Below, piece by piece: positions 24,566 to 34,176 of a stretch of DNA of 51,512 nucleotides (position 1 is its first letter; each line of letters opens with the position of its first letter). The position numbers and the translations under genes are program-made. The notes beneath the pieces are model-generated. The model was not told the origin of the DNA and searched no databases. It saw nothing but the letters and a program-made list of their open reading frames with translations. This stretch comes from C00003060 sp964502635 (GTDB lineage Bacteria; Desulfobacterota; Desulfobacteria; Desulfobacterales; C00003060): contig CAZCXI010000004.1 in the NCBI GenBank assembly GCA_964502635.1, forward strand, positions 1 to 51,512. Reading direction: 5' to 3'.

Positions 24566-26134
24566 TCATTGAGAATCCCTGAGTTTTCGGGGATCGGGCT
24601 CGCGCGGTTCGGGATCAGTGATTTGGCGGGTGGTCTTTTCTACGGGACTGATGTAGGGAATTTGTGCCCCGTCCCTCTTTGTAATGCCCAGTTCACCAAA
24701 TTTTCGTGCCGAGGCCAACAGCCTGCGTTCAAAAGAGCCAACGACCTGATTATAGGTCGACACACATCTTTCCAGGTTCTGCCCAAGTCTTTCTAAATGT
24801 TCGGCCATGGTGCTAATGCGCCCATAGAGTTCTTTACCCAGGTTGCTGATGGCTTCAGCGTTTTTCGCTATGGTTTCCTGTCGCCAGCCGAAAGCAACTG
24901 CCTTGAGCAGGGATATCAGGGTGGTGGGCGTGGCCAATATGACGCCTTTACTCACACCTTCTTCAATAAGGCCTGGATTCTGTTCCAAGGCCGAGCTAAA
25001 GAAATTTTCCCCGGGTATGAAAAGAACCACAAATTCCGGGGTCGGCTGGAACTGCTGCCAGTATGTCTTCTCGGAGAGCTTATTCATATGAGCCTGGATT
25101 TGTCTGGCGTGCAGGGCCAAGTTGTTTGCCCGTTTCTCTTCCGACTCGGCTTCCAGGGCCTCCAGGTAGGCAAGGAGCGGGGCCTTGGCGTCCACGACGA
25201 TCTGTCTCTCGTTGGGTAGCTTCACAATCATGTCGGGTCGCAGGCGACCTTGCTCGGTATCTCTGCTTTCTTGTTCAAAAAAATCACAGTACTTTAACAT
25301 GCCGGCCAGCTCGGCAACCCTTCTCAGGGTAATTTCCCCCCATCTGCCCCGCACCTGAGGGGTCCTCAATGCCTTGACTAGATTGGCCGTCTCTTGTTGG
25401 AGCCGCTGTTGGGTAGTCATGAGAGACTCGACTTGCTGGGAGAGGCTGCCGTACGCCTTCTCCCTTATCCTTTCCATTTCCTGAACGTGCCTGTCATAGT
25501 TTTCCAGCGACTCTTTCATCGGCTCAACAAGCTGTTGCACCTCTTTTTGACGCAACTCCAAATCCCCTTTTGCTTGTTCCTGGTGTTTGGCAAAGGTCGC
25601 CTTGGCCAGCTCCAGAAAGGATTCGTGACTGTTTTTCAAAGCTGTCGCTGAAATGGCCTGAAAGGTATCGGTGAGTTGCTCTTTTGCATTTTCAAGCAAT
25701 TGCAATTTTTCTTCAGTGGCCAAACGTTCCTTTTCTATGATGGTTTCCAGCTCCGCCTGTTTTTCCTTCAGCCCTGTGACGGCGACCGTGAGGTCTTTGA
25801 CCTCACCTGTTCTTTCTTCAAGGGCCTGTTGCACCTGGGCCATCTGTTCGAGTTTAGCCTGGGCGGCAGAGCGCTCTTCTGAGATCTTCAGGATACTTCC
25901 TTCGGCCCGTTCCAGTGCTTCTTGCAGATCTTCAAGCCTGGCAGTCTTGTCCTGGAGTTCTTCCTCCTTGCCGCGGTTGACCTCCTCCAACCGTGCCATC
26001 TCAGCACTGGTCCGGGCAAGAATCCTTGAGGACTGTACGCTTATCCTTGATCTTGCCAACAGCCATACAATGAGCCCAGCAAGGCCGCCGCCAAGCAAGA
26101 ATACTAAGACATCATGATAGTCAAGATGATCCAT
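24566..26134 (-). CDS. rmuC: RmuC-family DNA recombination protein
   Basis: A 522-residue protein: an N-terminal membrane anchor (VLVFLLGGGLAGLIVWLLA), a long coiled coil (about residues 35-220), then the RmuC nuclease-like core (RGRWGEITLRRVAELAGM, RPDMIVKLPNERQIVVDAKAPL, FIPGENFFSSALEQNP, ATPTTLISLLKAVAFGWR). RmuC limits inversions at short repeats in E. coli and has a PD-(D/E)XK-like core (VDAKAP). It is last in the minus-strand operon, 39 bp after the BioD-like gene. Confidence 0.92.
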   Translation of the reverse strand: MDHLDYHDVLVFLLGGGLAGLIVWLLARSRISVQSSRILARTSAEMARLEEVNRGKEEELQDKTARLEDLQEALERAEGSILKISEERSAAQAKLEQMAQVQQALEERTGEVKDLTVAVTGLKEKQAELETIIEKERLATEEKLQLLENAKEQLTDTFQAISATALKNSHESFLELAKATFAKHQEQAKGDLELRQKEVQQLVEPMKESLENYDRHVQEMERIREKAYGSLSQQVESLMTTQQRLQQETANLVKALRTPQVRGRWGEITLRRVAELAGMLKYCDFFEQESRDTEQGRLRPDMIVKLPNERQIVVDAKAPLLAYLEALEAESEEKRANNLALHARQIQAHMNKLSEKTYWQQFQPTPEFVVLFIPGENFFSSALEQNPGLIEEGVSKGVILATPTTLISLLKAVAFGWRQETIAKNAEAISNLGKELYGRISTMAEHLERLGQNLERCVSTYNQVVGSFERRLLASARKFGELGITKRDGAQIPYISPVEKTTRQITDPEPREPDPRKLRDSQ

Positions 26135-26173
26135 GGGAGGTCTTCTCTTGAGCTTGGCCCTTTGAGTTGCTGC

Positions 26174-27241
26174 TTACACATTGATTCCAAGTGTTTCATA
26201 CAATCTCTGAAAATCGACTTTTTCTTCGATGAGTTGAATGCCGTAATAGACTTTTTCCTTCTCCTTGAGGCGAAGCTTCCGGGACAGTTCCTCCACCTTC
26301 TTTGCCACGGAGTATGTGTCGGCTCGGACCACAACAATGGGTATGCCTTTTAACTCCGCCCTTGAGACGACAATCTCATTCGGGTAAAGATTGCCCGTGA
26401 GGATCAGGCACTGTGTCATGGCCTCGATGGCGGCCAGTTGCACATCGGCCCGATCGCCGCCGACAATGACTGCATTATTTCTCGTCTTTCTAATATATTC
26501 AAGGGCACGGTCAACCTGCATACCTCCGATGAGAAAGTGCTCGATCAACCCATCCAGTTTATTGCGGCAGCAAAGCACGTCTCCAACAAGCGTGTCCACC
26601 ACATCTCCGATCATCACCGATCCCAGCACCGCATCATCGGGAAGAAGGCCAAATACAGGGATCCCTTCGCGTTCAAGGCAGGGGACGATCAAGTCCTGAA
26701 GCCTGTCAAGATAACCTGCATCCACCCTGTTTATGATGGCTCCCAAAAGCCGCTTGCCCAACCGGTGTCTGGCATCCAACATGGAATCCAGATAGAATTC
26801 TCCTTCGTAGTCATCCACCAGAAGGGTACTGGCATTGAGTTTTTCGATGATGTCGTATCCTGATATATCCAGGAACGTTCCCGATTCCAGCTTGCCCGCC
26901 CCTCCGACAAGGACGACATCTTTTTCTTTTGAAACCGCGTCAAAAGCGGCCAGGATCTTCTGGCCCAGCCCCGGGCATTCTCCACGCAAGCCTTCCATCA
27001 TCAGGTCATGAGTCATGACCACCGGGCAAAGGGTTTCCACGGGATCCTTCAACATGAGCACCCTATGGATAAACCAGGCGTCCTGGTCCGTGAGAACACC
27101 TTCCATCTTAACGGGTAAGCGGCCAAAGGGTTTAAGATAACCCACCTTCAGCCCGTCTCTGAGGAATCGCTGCCCGAGCCCCATGACCGTGAGGTTCTTT
27201 CCTGAATATCCCCGTGTGGATCCCACATATAGACAAACCAT
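26174..27241 (-). CDS. BioD-like P-loop/DRTGG domain protein (phosphotransacetylase N-terminal-like)
   Basis: A 355-residue protein. The N-terminal half is a BioD/CobB-type P-loop domain (STRGYSGKNLTVMGLGQ, YLKPFGRLPV; VLVGGAGKLESGTF). The C-terminal half is a DRTGG-type domain (NAVIVGGDRADVQLAAIEA, then CLILTGNLYPNEIVVSRA). The same two domains form the N-terminus of long phosphate acetyltransferases, where they act in regulation; the catalytic Pta domain is missing here. It starts 15 bp after the ADP-forming acyl-CoA synthetase, which suggests a sensor or regulator for acetyl-CoA metabolism. That role is inference. Confidence 0.8.
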   Translation of the reverse strand: MVCLYVGSTRGYSGKNLTVMGLGQRFLRDGLKVGYLKPFGRLPVKMEGVLTDQDAWFIHRVLMLKDPVETLCPVVMTHDLMMEGLRGECPGLGQKILAAFDAVSKEKDVVLVGGAGKLESGTFLDISGYDIIEKLNASTLLVDDYEGEFYLDSMLDARHRLGKRLLGAIINRVDAGYLDRLQDLIVPCLEREGIPVFGLLPDDAVLGSVMIGDVVDTLVGDVLCCRNKLDGLIEHFLIGGMQVDRALEYIRKTRNNAVIVGGDRADVQLAAIEAMTQCLILTGNLYPNEIVVSRAELKGIPIVVVRADTYSVAKKVEELSRKLRLKEKEKVYYGIQLIEEKVDFQRLYETLGINV

Positions 27242-27256
27242 TTTCCAGTCTCCCCC

Positions 27257-29350
27257 TCATTCTTGAATGGTAATTCTGGCATCCACGGCCACGGCCCCCT
27301 GACCCTCAGCGCACACCAAGAGTGGATTGATATCCGCTTCGATGATTTCAGGAAAGTCTATAGCCATCTGAGACAACCTCACCAGGGCATCCTTGATCCC
27401 TTCGATGTCCGCAGGCAGCTCGCCGCGCACGCCCCGCAGAAGCGGGAACGATCGGATCTCATGAATCATGGCATCGGCACTCTCAACACTGAGCGGCGCA
27501 ATTCGAAAAGACACATCTTTCAACACCTCAACATAGATGCCGCCAAGGCCGAACATAATCATGGGCCCAAACTGGAGATCCCTGGTAATTCCCAGGATGA
27601 CTTCCCTGCCTTGAGGGATCATTTCTTGAACCATTACCCCCAGGATTCGAGCTTCTGGTCGCCGCACCTGTATATTAGAGGTGATGTCAAAAAAGGCCTC
27701 TTCCACCATAGCTTCGTTTTCAAGCTTGACGCGAACACCTCCGATATCGCTCTTGTGAAGCACGTCGGGCGAGGCAATCTTCATGACAATCGGATACCCG
27801 ATCTCGGAAGCCGCTCCCAGCGCCTCCTTGGTGGTTCTGGCCATGCGACTTTCAGGGAGCCTGAATCCATAGGCTCTTAGGATTTCTCGCGCCTCGCTTT
27901 CAATCAGATCGTGCCGGCGCTGCCCGATCACCGAGGCAAAGATCTCGCGTACCTTTCGGGTATCTGCCTCAAAAACCCGGCATTGTCTTTCAGGTTTTTC
28001 GCGCCACCGGCGATAGGACAACATGGCATCCAAGGCTGCTATGGCATCTTCCGGATAATCATAGCTGGGGATAGCGTGGTCCTGGAGGATCTTGCGGGCT
28101 GCTCTTACCTTCTTTTCACCCATGAATGATGTCATGATCGGCTTGTCAGCGTCCCTGGCCAGCTTCACGATTGAGTGGGCCACGGCCTTCGGGTCCACGG
28201 ATGCCGTTGGTGTCAATAGGATCAGGATGGCATGAATGAACTCATCTTGGACGACGACGCTGAGCGTCTTTTCATACCTTTCATGTGAGGCGTCACCAAT
28301 AATGTCTATGGGATTGTAAACCGAAGCCGTGGGTGGAAGAAACTCTCGGAGGCGATCGGCTGTCTCCTTTCGAATGGGGCTCAGGTGAAGGGAACTCCTG
28401 TCGCAGGCGTCCGCCGCCAGAATTCCCGGTCCTCCGGAATTGGTAATGATGGCGAGCCGGGCACCTCTTGGGAGGGGTTGACTGGCAAAGGCCATGGCAT
28501 AGGAAAAGAGAGCCTGCATGGATTGGGCACGTATGATGCCCGACTGTTTAAAGGCTGCGTCGTAAGCATGCTCAGAACCCGCTAAAGCGCCTGTGTGGGA
28601 TGACGCCGCCTTGGCCCCTGCGGTGGTGGTTCCTGACTTAATGACAATAATCGGCTTCTCTTGGGCAACTTGGCGGGCCGCTTTCATAAAAGGCGGACCA
28701 TCCTCGATGCTTTCCAGGTAACCGAGGATCACCCGTGTGTTTTCATCTTGTTCCATGGCAAGCATCATTTCTGTCTCTGAGATGTCCATCTTGTTGCCCA
28801 GACTGACAAACCTTGAAAAGCCCACATTTTCCCCCAAGGCCCAGTCGAGGATAGCCACACACAGGGCGCCGGACTGGGAAAAAAAACCGATGTTCCCGCC
28901 AAGCGGCATCCCTGCCGCAAAGGAGGCGTTTAGAGAGCTTTTTGTGTCGATAAGACCCAGGCAGTTAGGGCCCACCACGCGGATGCCGAGCTTGCCGGCA
29001 AGCCCGGCCAACTCCTCTTCCAGTCGCGCCCCATGGGGTCCGACTTCCTTGAATCCGGCCGAAATGATCACCACCGAATCGATTTTCTTCCTGCCGCATT
29101 GCTCTATCACCTTCATAACCGCTGCAGCGGGCAGGGCGATGACAGCAAGATCAATGTCAAAGGGAACCGAAACCAGGTCCGCATAGGTCTTGCGCCCCAG
29201 GATTTCTTTGGCTTTCGGGTTTATGGGATACACGGCACCCCTGTACCCATGCTGGAGGACGTTGTTCAAGATATCGTAGCCAATCTTGCCCGGGGTTTGT
29301 GAAGCCCCAACCACGGCAACAGAGGATGGATTGAAGAAATGATCTAACAT
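27257..29350 (-). CDS. acdA: ADP-forming acyl/acetyl-CoA synthetase (fused alpha-beta)
   Basis: A 697-residue fused enzyme, normal for the family. CoA-binding domain (MLDHFFNPSSVAVVGASQ onward) and ligase domain with His252 in SSHTGALAGSEHAYD, the expected phospho-histidine; then an ATP-grasp domain (about residues 470-690; YPIVMKIASPDVLHKSDIGG, MVQEMIPQGREVILG). It makes ATP from acyl-CoA, ADP and Pi, releasing the acid, in anaerobes and archaea. The frame is open for another 100 codons upstream, but ATG 29350 matches the family start and the extension overlaps the divergent gene. It leads an operon with the BioD-like/DRTGG protein. Confidence 0.92.
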   Translation of the reverse strand: MLDHFFNPSSVAVVGASQTPGKIGYDILNNVLQHGYRGAVYPINPKAKEILGRKTYADLVSVPFDIDLAVIALPAAAVMKVIEQCGRKKIDSVVIISAGFKEVGPHGARLEEELAGLAGKLGIRVVGPNCLGLIDTKSSLNASFAAGMPLGGNIGFFSQSGALCVAILDWALGENVGFSRFVSLGNKMDISETEMMLAMEQDENTRVILGYLESIEDGPPFMKAARQVAQEKPIIVIKSGTTTAGAKAASSHTGALAGSEHAYDAAFKQSGIIRAQSMQALFSYAMAFASQPLPRGARLAIITNSGGPGILAADACDRSSLHLSPIRKETADRLREFLPPTASVYNPIDIIGDASHERYEKTLSVVVQDEFIHAILILLTPTASVDPKAVAHSIVKLARDADKPIMTSFMGEKKVRAARKILQDHAIPSYDYPEDAIAALDAMLSYRRWREKPERQCRVFEADTRKVREIFASVIGQRRHDLIESEAREILRAYGFRLPESRMARTTKEALGAASEIGYPIVMKIASPDVLHKSDIGGVRVKLENEAMVEEAFFDITSNIQVRRPEARILGVMVQEMIPQGREVILGITRDLQFGPMIMFGLGGIYVEVLKDVSFRIAPLSVESADAMIHEIRSFPLLRGVRGELPADIEGIKDALVRLSQMAIDFPEIIEADINPLLVCAEGQGAVAVDARITIQE

Positions 29351-29522
29351 GTCGTGTAAGCGCTCACCGCGGCTTGATTGAACCCCGTGGCTCAATCGAG
29401 ATATAACATGTTTGTGATCAAAGGCAATATCCAATTGACCAGCGATTTGGACGGCCGACAACGATCCAAGGCCTGTTTTCCCTTGACCTTTCATCGGCAC
29501 GTTTCCTATAAGACGAGGCACC

Positions 29523-30806
29523 GTGAACGTTCTGCTGATTGAAATCAATCCCTTTGCCCCAGCGTCTCCTCCCATCTCCCTGGGATACATCTCGGCCTTC
29601 CTCGAATCGAAGGGGTTCACCGTCAAGATCTTGACTCTGGGAGAGGACACGTCTGTATCGTGCGCCGGCCTCCGCGAGCTCCTGACCGGCTTTCGGCCGG
29701 CCTTGGTGGGGCTTTCCGCCTACCAGAGGACCATGCTCTACGTGATCGGCCTTGCAAGATTCATCAAGTCAGTAGATAACAAGATCAAGATAGCCATTGG
29801 AGGCCCGCAGGCCACTTTCATGCCATCGGCCGGCTTTGCCCAATTGCATGACGTGGACTACGTCTGTCGATCTTCGGGTGAGGTTACACTGCTCACCATT
29901 GCCCGGGCGATCAATGAGGGCGCCCCTTTTTCAGGACTTTCGGGGGTCAGTTACAAGAGCGCGGACGGTGGCATTCATGATACAGACGCCCTTGAGGGTT
30001 TCGCGGATCTGGATCGCTATCCCTCGCCTTATCTGAATGATGTCTTTGACTACTCCCGGATGAGGGAGGCCATTATGCTGACGTCTCGCGGGTGCCCCCA
30101 CCGCTGCATATATTGTTATACGCCTCAGGCCTTCCAGCACCAGGTAACCTTTCATTCGATAGACCGGGTCATTGAAGAAATTCAGTGGATTCGGAAAAAA
30201 GGGGTAAGGAGGCTCTGGTTCGCCGACCCTAATATTTCTTATAAGTGGGTGCGCTTTCAAGAACTTCTTGACAAGATCTTGACAGAGGGCCTTGAGTTGG
30301 AAATGTGGTTGCAAACCCGGGCCGACCTCGTAAACCCGGCGTTGATGAAAACGATGAAACAGGCCGGTGTGAGCACCATTGCCTTTGGGTTGGAGTCGGC
30401 TTCACAACGGGTCATGCCAGGGCTTGATAAGCAGGTGTCGATTGAGAAGGTGGCCGAGGCGATCCGACTGGCCCAGAGCCAGGACATAGAAGTGGAGCTG
30501 TTTACCATGTTCGGGCTTCCGTACGAAACATTTGAGGATGCTGTGGAGACACTGGAGTTCGTGAAAAAGAACAGGGTCAAGATCATGGGCAATACGAATT
30601 CCCAGCAGATGCAGATCTATTTCGGGACGCATATGGCCAGACATTACGAGGAGTACAACATCCGGCCCATGAACCCCAAGCGCCCAACGTATCTTTCCAT
30701 TGGCTGCCAGTATGAAACCGATCACATGAACATTGACGAAATCAACAGAATCCAGGACCTGTGGAGGGCCCAGTCCCTTGACAGGGGTAGGCGAATCGTG
30801 TCGTGA
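29523..30806 (+). CDS. B12-binding-type radical SAM protein
   Basis: A 427-residue protein. An N-terminal Rossmann-like cobalamin-binding-type domain (MNVLLIEINPFAP, ISLGYISAFLESKG, IAIGGPQATFMP) lacks the DxHxxG signature, so base-off cobalamin binding is unproven. The radical SAM domain has CX3CX2C as Cys191/Cys195/Cys198 (RGCPHRCIYCY) binding a [4Fe-4S] cluster, and the FGLESAS and MFGLPYETFED blocks. The reaction is unknown. It overlaps the next gene by 4 bp (GTGA), so its product is translationally coupled to the TPR-RNase III fusion. Start is GTG 29523; no strong Shine-Dalgarno. Confidence 0.88.
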   Translation: MNVLLIEINPFAPASPPISLGYISAFLESKGFTVKILTLGEDTSVSCAGLRELLTGFRPALVGLSAYQRTMLYVIGLARFIKSVDNKIKIAIGGPQATFMPSAGFAQLHDVDYVCRSSGEVTLLTIARAINEGAPFSGLSGVSYKSADGGIHDTDALEGFADLDRYPSPYLNDVFDYSRMREAIMLTSRGCPHRCIYCYTPQAFQHQVTFHSIDRVIEEIQWIRKKGVRRLWFADPNISYKWVRFQELLDKILTEGLELEMWLQTRADLVNPALMKTMKQAGVSTIAFGLESASQRVMPGLDKQVSIEKVAEAIRLAQSQDIEVELFTMFGLPYETFEDAVETLEFVKKNRVKIMGNTNSQQMQIYFGTHMARHYEEYNIRPMNPKRPTYLSIGCQYETDHMNIDEINRIQDLWRAQSLDRGRRIVS

Positions 30807-33052
30807 CGAAGCCGGCCATACAGAAGATATATGTCATACTGAACGAACCGGATCAGGAACAGCTCGACAGGCTTTGCCGGCTGCTGCGGAGCCTCTTTTC
30901 ATACGTGAACCTGACATCCAATCTCTACCTGATCACCTCGAGTCTGATTGATGGCATGTCCCAGGTCGAATACATTCAGAAGGCGGTCAATGCCTTCCTC
31001 AGGGCCAACCTCTTCGCCCGGCTTTATGTTCACTTTGTGCACCGCCCCCCCCCGGCAACTGCCGAAGAGATAGGTTTTTATTACCAATATTATTACCAGA
31101 ACTGGAAGCGGACAACCAGGCAGTTTGACCAGGAAGGTTATATGCACCAGGAAGTGCCCAGGCTCATGTTGCTCCCCGTTATTGTTCCTGATGACCGCGT
31201 GGAGCCCACTGCCCTCAGAGGCCTGCTCGGCACGCTCAAAAGCGCTTTTATGTTACCCGGTCTTTACGTGGATCAGGGCTCATCTTTTCTGGCCCGCTAC
31301 CAGGATCTCCTGGCCGGGGCGGAAAAAGTCTACTACGGCCATGGCCACGGTGGGCAGCCGGCTGACATCCTATGCAATCTGTGCCGTGAAGACATCCTCC
31401 ATGACACGTCGGCTAAATTGGAGCCGGACCCGGTGTCCATGGCCGAGCCATGCCCCGCGGCCCTGATCATCTCGGCCACAGAGGGCAAGATGTATGTCTG
31501 TATGGATGCGTTCCTGAAAAGGGAAAGCTTGGCAGATATGTACGGGGACCTCGATCCGGCAGCCCTGATGGCTCGGTACCATGAACGCCGCAACGGCCAA
31601 CGAAGCTGCCTGGCATGCAGAGAGAGGGGGGTCCTGTCTTTGTCAGATGTCTCCCTGCCAAGCGGCGCCACACACGAGGTGGGTGACTTGCTTTATCATT
31701 TTGGGACTCTGCACCAAGAGGCGGAAGACCATGTTCAAGCCGTGGCAAGATACGAGAAGTCCCTAAGGCTTTCTCCTGTTGAAGAAGCAGACCCGATATA
31801 TTTTAGACTCGGCCTCAGCTATACAAAGATCGGCCGCTATGATGAGGCGCTCGTGGCCTTCAAGCGCGCTGAAAAGACATACCGCGATCAGTACTATTTT
31901 CATTTCTACACGGGGCTTTGTTATTTTGAGAAAGGAGACTACGGCATGGCCATCAAGAAGCTCTCAAGGGCCGCCGACATGAAGCCCCAACAGGAGGACA
32001 TGGTCCGGGTTCTCATTTATATGGGAACATGTTACAACCACCTCGGCGAATATGAGGAGGCATGCTCCCACTTGGAAAGGGCACGGCACAAGGCTCCTGG
32101 CATTAAAGAGATATACAGCGCCCTCGGTTTTTCTTGCTTCCAGCTCAAGGACTATGACCGAGCCATCGAATATCTCAGGACAGCCGTTGAACTGGACCCC
32201 CATTCTGCCATAGATTATGCGAGCCTTGGCGCCAATTACCGCGAAAAGGGAGATATGAACATGGCGATGGCCATGTATGAAAAGGCCCTGGCATTGGATC
32301 CAAGCATGACCTCGGCCAATGAAAACCTGGAAAGGGTGAAAAGAACCGTGAATGAACAACAACTCTTGTCCTTGGAAAATGACCTTGGTTACCACTTCAA
32401 GGACATCGGGTTTCTCTGTGAAGCCGTTCGGCACAGCTCCTATGTGAACGAGCAGCGAGAGCCTGCTTTGAAGGATAATGAACGCCTTGAATTCCTCGGG
32501 GATGCCGTCCTTGATCTGGTGGTCACCCATACCTTGATGAATCATTTTCCGGAAACGCGTGAAGGCGATCTGTCAAGGATGAGGGCGACCATCGTCAACG
32601 AGTCCCAACTTGCCATAGTGGCCCACAAACTTCATCTTGGCGACCACATCCTCTTGGGCAGGGGTGAAGCCTTGAGCCATGGGGAAGGAAAAAGCTCGAT
32701 CCTGGCCGATGCCCTTGAGGCGGTCATTGCGGCTGTGTACCTGGATGGGGGCTTGGAGGCCGCCTTTGAGGTCGTCACGAGACAGTTTTCCGAGGTTATG
32801 GCCCACATCGGAGAGAGGCTGTCGGCCGAGGATTTTAAGAGCAGGCTTCAGGAGTTTGTGCAGGCTACATTCAAGACTATACCTCAATACAGCGTGGAAG
32901 CTGAAACGGGTCCTGACCATGACAAGAAATTTGACATCCGCCTCACTATCGGCACCGTTTTGACGGCTCGAGGCACGGGTAAGAGTAAGAAAGCCGCTGA
33001 ACAGGCAGCCGCCCGCGTCGCCCTTGACAAGCTTCAGGGCGACGCCAAGTAG
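30803..33052 (+). CDS. rnc: Zn-motif/TPR protein fused to RNase III and dsRBD
   Basis: One uninterrupted 749-codon frame. Residues 1 to about 290 are of unknown fold and contain two CX2C pairs (Cys191/Cys194 in CNLCRED; Cys269/Cys272 in CLACRERG), a likely zinc site. About 293-516 are TPR repeats (for example YFRLGLSYTKIGRYDEAL, AIEYLRTAVELDPHSAI, AMYEKALALDPSM). About 525-665 are RNase III with the NERLEFLGDAVLDL signature; the four catalytic acids align as Glu560, Glu563, Asp567, Asp636 and Glu639. About 675-745 are a dsRBD (GTGKSKKAAEQAAARVAL). Normal RNase III is about 225-250 residues. It should cleave double-stranded RNA; the added half may tether or target it. Coupled by a 4-bp overlap to the radical SAM gene. 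Confidence 0.92.
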   Translation: MTKPAIQKIYVILNEPDQEQLDRLCRLLRSLFSYVNLTSNLYLITSSLIDGMSQVEYIQKAVNAFLRANLFARLYVHFVHRPPPATAEEIGFYYQYYYQNWKRTTRQFDQEGYMHQEVPRLMLLPVIVPDDRVEPTALRGLLGTLKSAFMLPGLYVDQGSSFLARYQDLLAGAEKVYYGHGHGGQPADILCNLCREDILHDTSAKLEPDPVSMAEPCPAALIISATEGKMYVCMDAFLKRESLADMYGDLDPAALMARYHERRNGQRSCLACRERGVLSLSDVSLPSGATHEVGDLLYHFGTLHQEAEDHVQAVARYEKSLRLSPVEEADPIYFRLGLSYTKIGRYDEALVAFKRAEKTYRDQYYFHFYTGLCYFEKGDYGMAIKKLSRAADMKPQQEDMVRVLIYMGTCYNHLGEYEEACSHLERARHKAPGIKEIYSALGFSCFQLKDYDRAIEYLRTAVELDPHSAIDYASLGANYREKGDMNMAMAMYEKALALDPSMTSANENLERVKRTVNEQQLLSLENDLGYHFKDIGFLCEAVRHSSYVNEQREPALKDNERLEFLGDAVLDLVVTHTLMNHFPETREGDLSRMRATIVNESQLAIVAHKLHLGDHILLGRGEALSHGEGKSSILADALEAVIAAVYLDGGLEAAFEVVTRQFSEVMAHIGERLSAEDFKSRLQEFVQATFKTIPQYSVEAETGPDHDKKFDIRLTIGTVLTARGTGKSKKAAEQAAARVALDKLQGDAK

Positions 33053-33162
33053 CTATCCCCGGGCCTGACATCCTTGATCGAGTTTGCCATGATGTAGGTC
33101 TCTGACTTTACACGCATCACGGCCCCTTTCGGGAAGATCTCAAAAAGTCTGGACTCATCCCA

Positions 33163-34038
33163 TTGACCAGAGTGGGCACGGCCTCCTGGACCGACAAGAC
33201 ATTGATCGAAAGCGGCGCCTTCTACCCGAGGCAAGTCACAACGGCAGAGGGCCGGCTTAGATTTTATGCGGCCCATTTTGATACCGTAGAGGTCGATTCC
33301 ACCTACTATGCCCTGCCCGCTGAGAGAAATGCGGTCCTTTGGGCAAGGCGCACGCCGCCGGGATTCATTTTTCACATCAAGGCCTACTCCATGCTCACGG
33401 GCCATCCCACTTTGGTCAAGAGCATCCCAAAGGTACTGCAACAAGGGCTTCCAAAGAACATTCTGCAAAAAAAACAGGCCAAGGAGTTCCCAAAGGAGGT
33501 TGTAGAGGCCGCCTTTGACATGTTTCAAGCCACCCTGGCGCCCTTGAAAGCATCCGGAAAGCTCGGGTGCCTCCTGTTTCAATTTCCTCCCTGGTTTGTG
33601 CCCTCTCCCAATGCCTATACGTGGTTGGAGTTGGTGAGGGAAAAACTTCCCGACCACCATCTGGCCATAGAATTTCGCAATCGGCGCTGGATCACGTCCC
33701 CGGACAAGGAAAGGGCCTTGCAGTTTTTAGAGGACCATCTCCTTTCCTATGTGGTCATCGATGCCCCCTGGATCAAGGGTTGGGAGGGACCGGCGGCCGT
33801 CACCTCAGCCGTGGCTTACATCCGCCTGCACGGTCGAAACCGCGATAACTGGTTCAAGAAGGGTATAAGAACGGTTGAGCGTTACAGGTATCTTTACAGG
33901 GAGGAAGAACTGAAGAAGTGGGCGGACAAGATACAAGACATAGCCAAGGAAGCCGACAAGGTTTTTGCCATCTTCAACAACTGCTATGAGAACTACGGCA
34001 TCAAGAACGCGCAAACGCTTATGCGATTGATGCACTAG
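33163..34038 (+). CDS. DUF72 (YecE-like) protein
   Basis: A 291-residue TIM-barrel-like DUF72 protein: RVGTASWTDKTL, FYPRQVTTAEGRLRFYAAHFDTVEVDSTYYALP (read as separate blocks), FHIKAYSMLTGHP, LLFQFPPWF, AIEFRNRRW, AYIRLHGRN and the C-terminal FAIFNNCYENYGIKNA. Family function is not established. The start is TTG 33163 by alignment to the usual RIGTSGW beginning; there is no ATG upstream in frame before a stop at 33103. It lies 110 bp after the RNase III fusion. Confidence 0.85.
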   Translation: MTRVGTASWTDKTLIESGAFYPRQVTTAEGRLRFYAAHFDTVEVDSTYYALPAERNAVLWARRTPPGFIFHIKAYSMLTGHPTLVKSIPKVLQQGLPKNILQKKQAKEFPKEVVEAAFDMFQATLAPLKASGKLGCLLFQFPPWFVPSPNAYTWLELVREKLPDHHLAIEFRNRRWITSPDKERALQFLEDHLLSYVVIDAPWIKGWEGPAAVTSAVAYIRLHGRNRDNWFKKGIRTVERYRYLYREEELKKWADKIQDIAKEADKVFAIFNNCYENYGIKNAQTLMRLMH

Positions 34039-34176
34039 TTCACACCCCACACCCCAGGCCTCTTTCCCGGGCAAGCATCCCTGTAGCCCATGAACACGTG
34101 ACCAAGAGCTGATCTGGCGTCTTTGCCATCTGGCTTTTTTGTGAGACCGTCAACCTTTAATCTTATTGCAGAAGTC

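Noticed and set aside
29351..29650. 100-codon in-frame extension of the acyl-CoA synthetase
   Set aside because: The family begins at MLDHFFNPSS; the extension overlaps the divergent radical SAM gene and contains unrelated sequence.
33034..33660. 208-codon minus-strand frame
   Set aside because: Antisense to the clear DUF72 gene with no matching domain.
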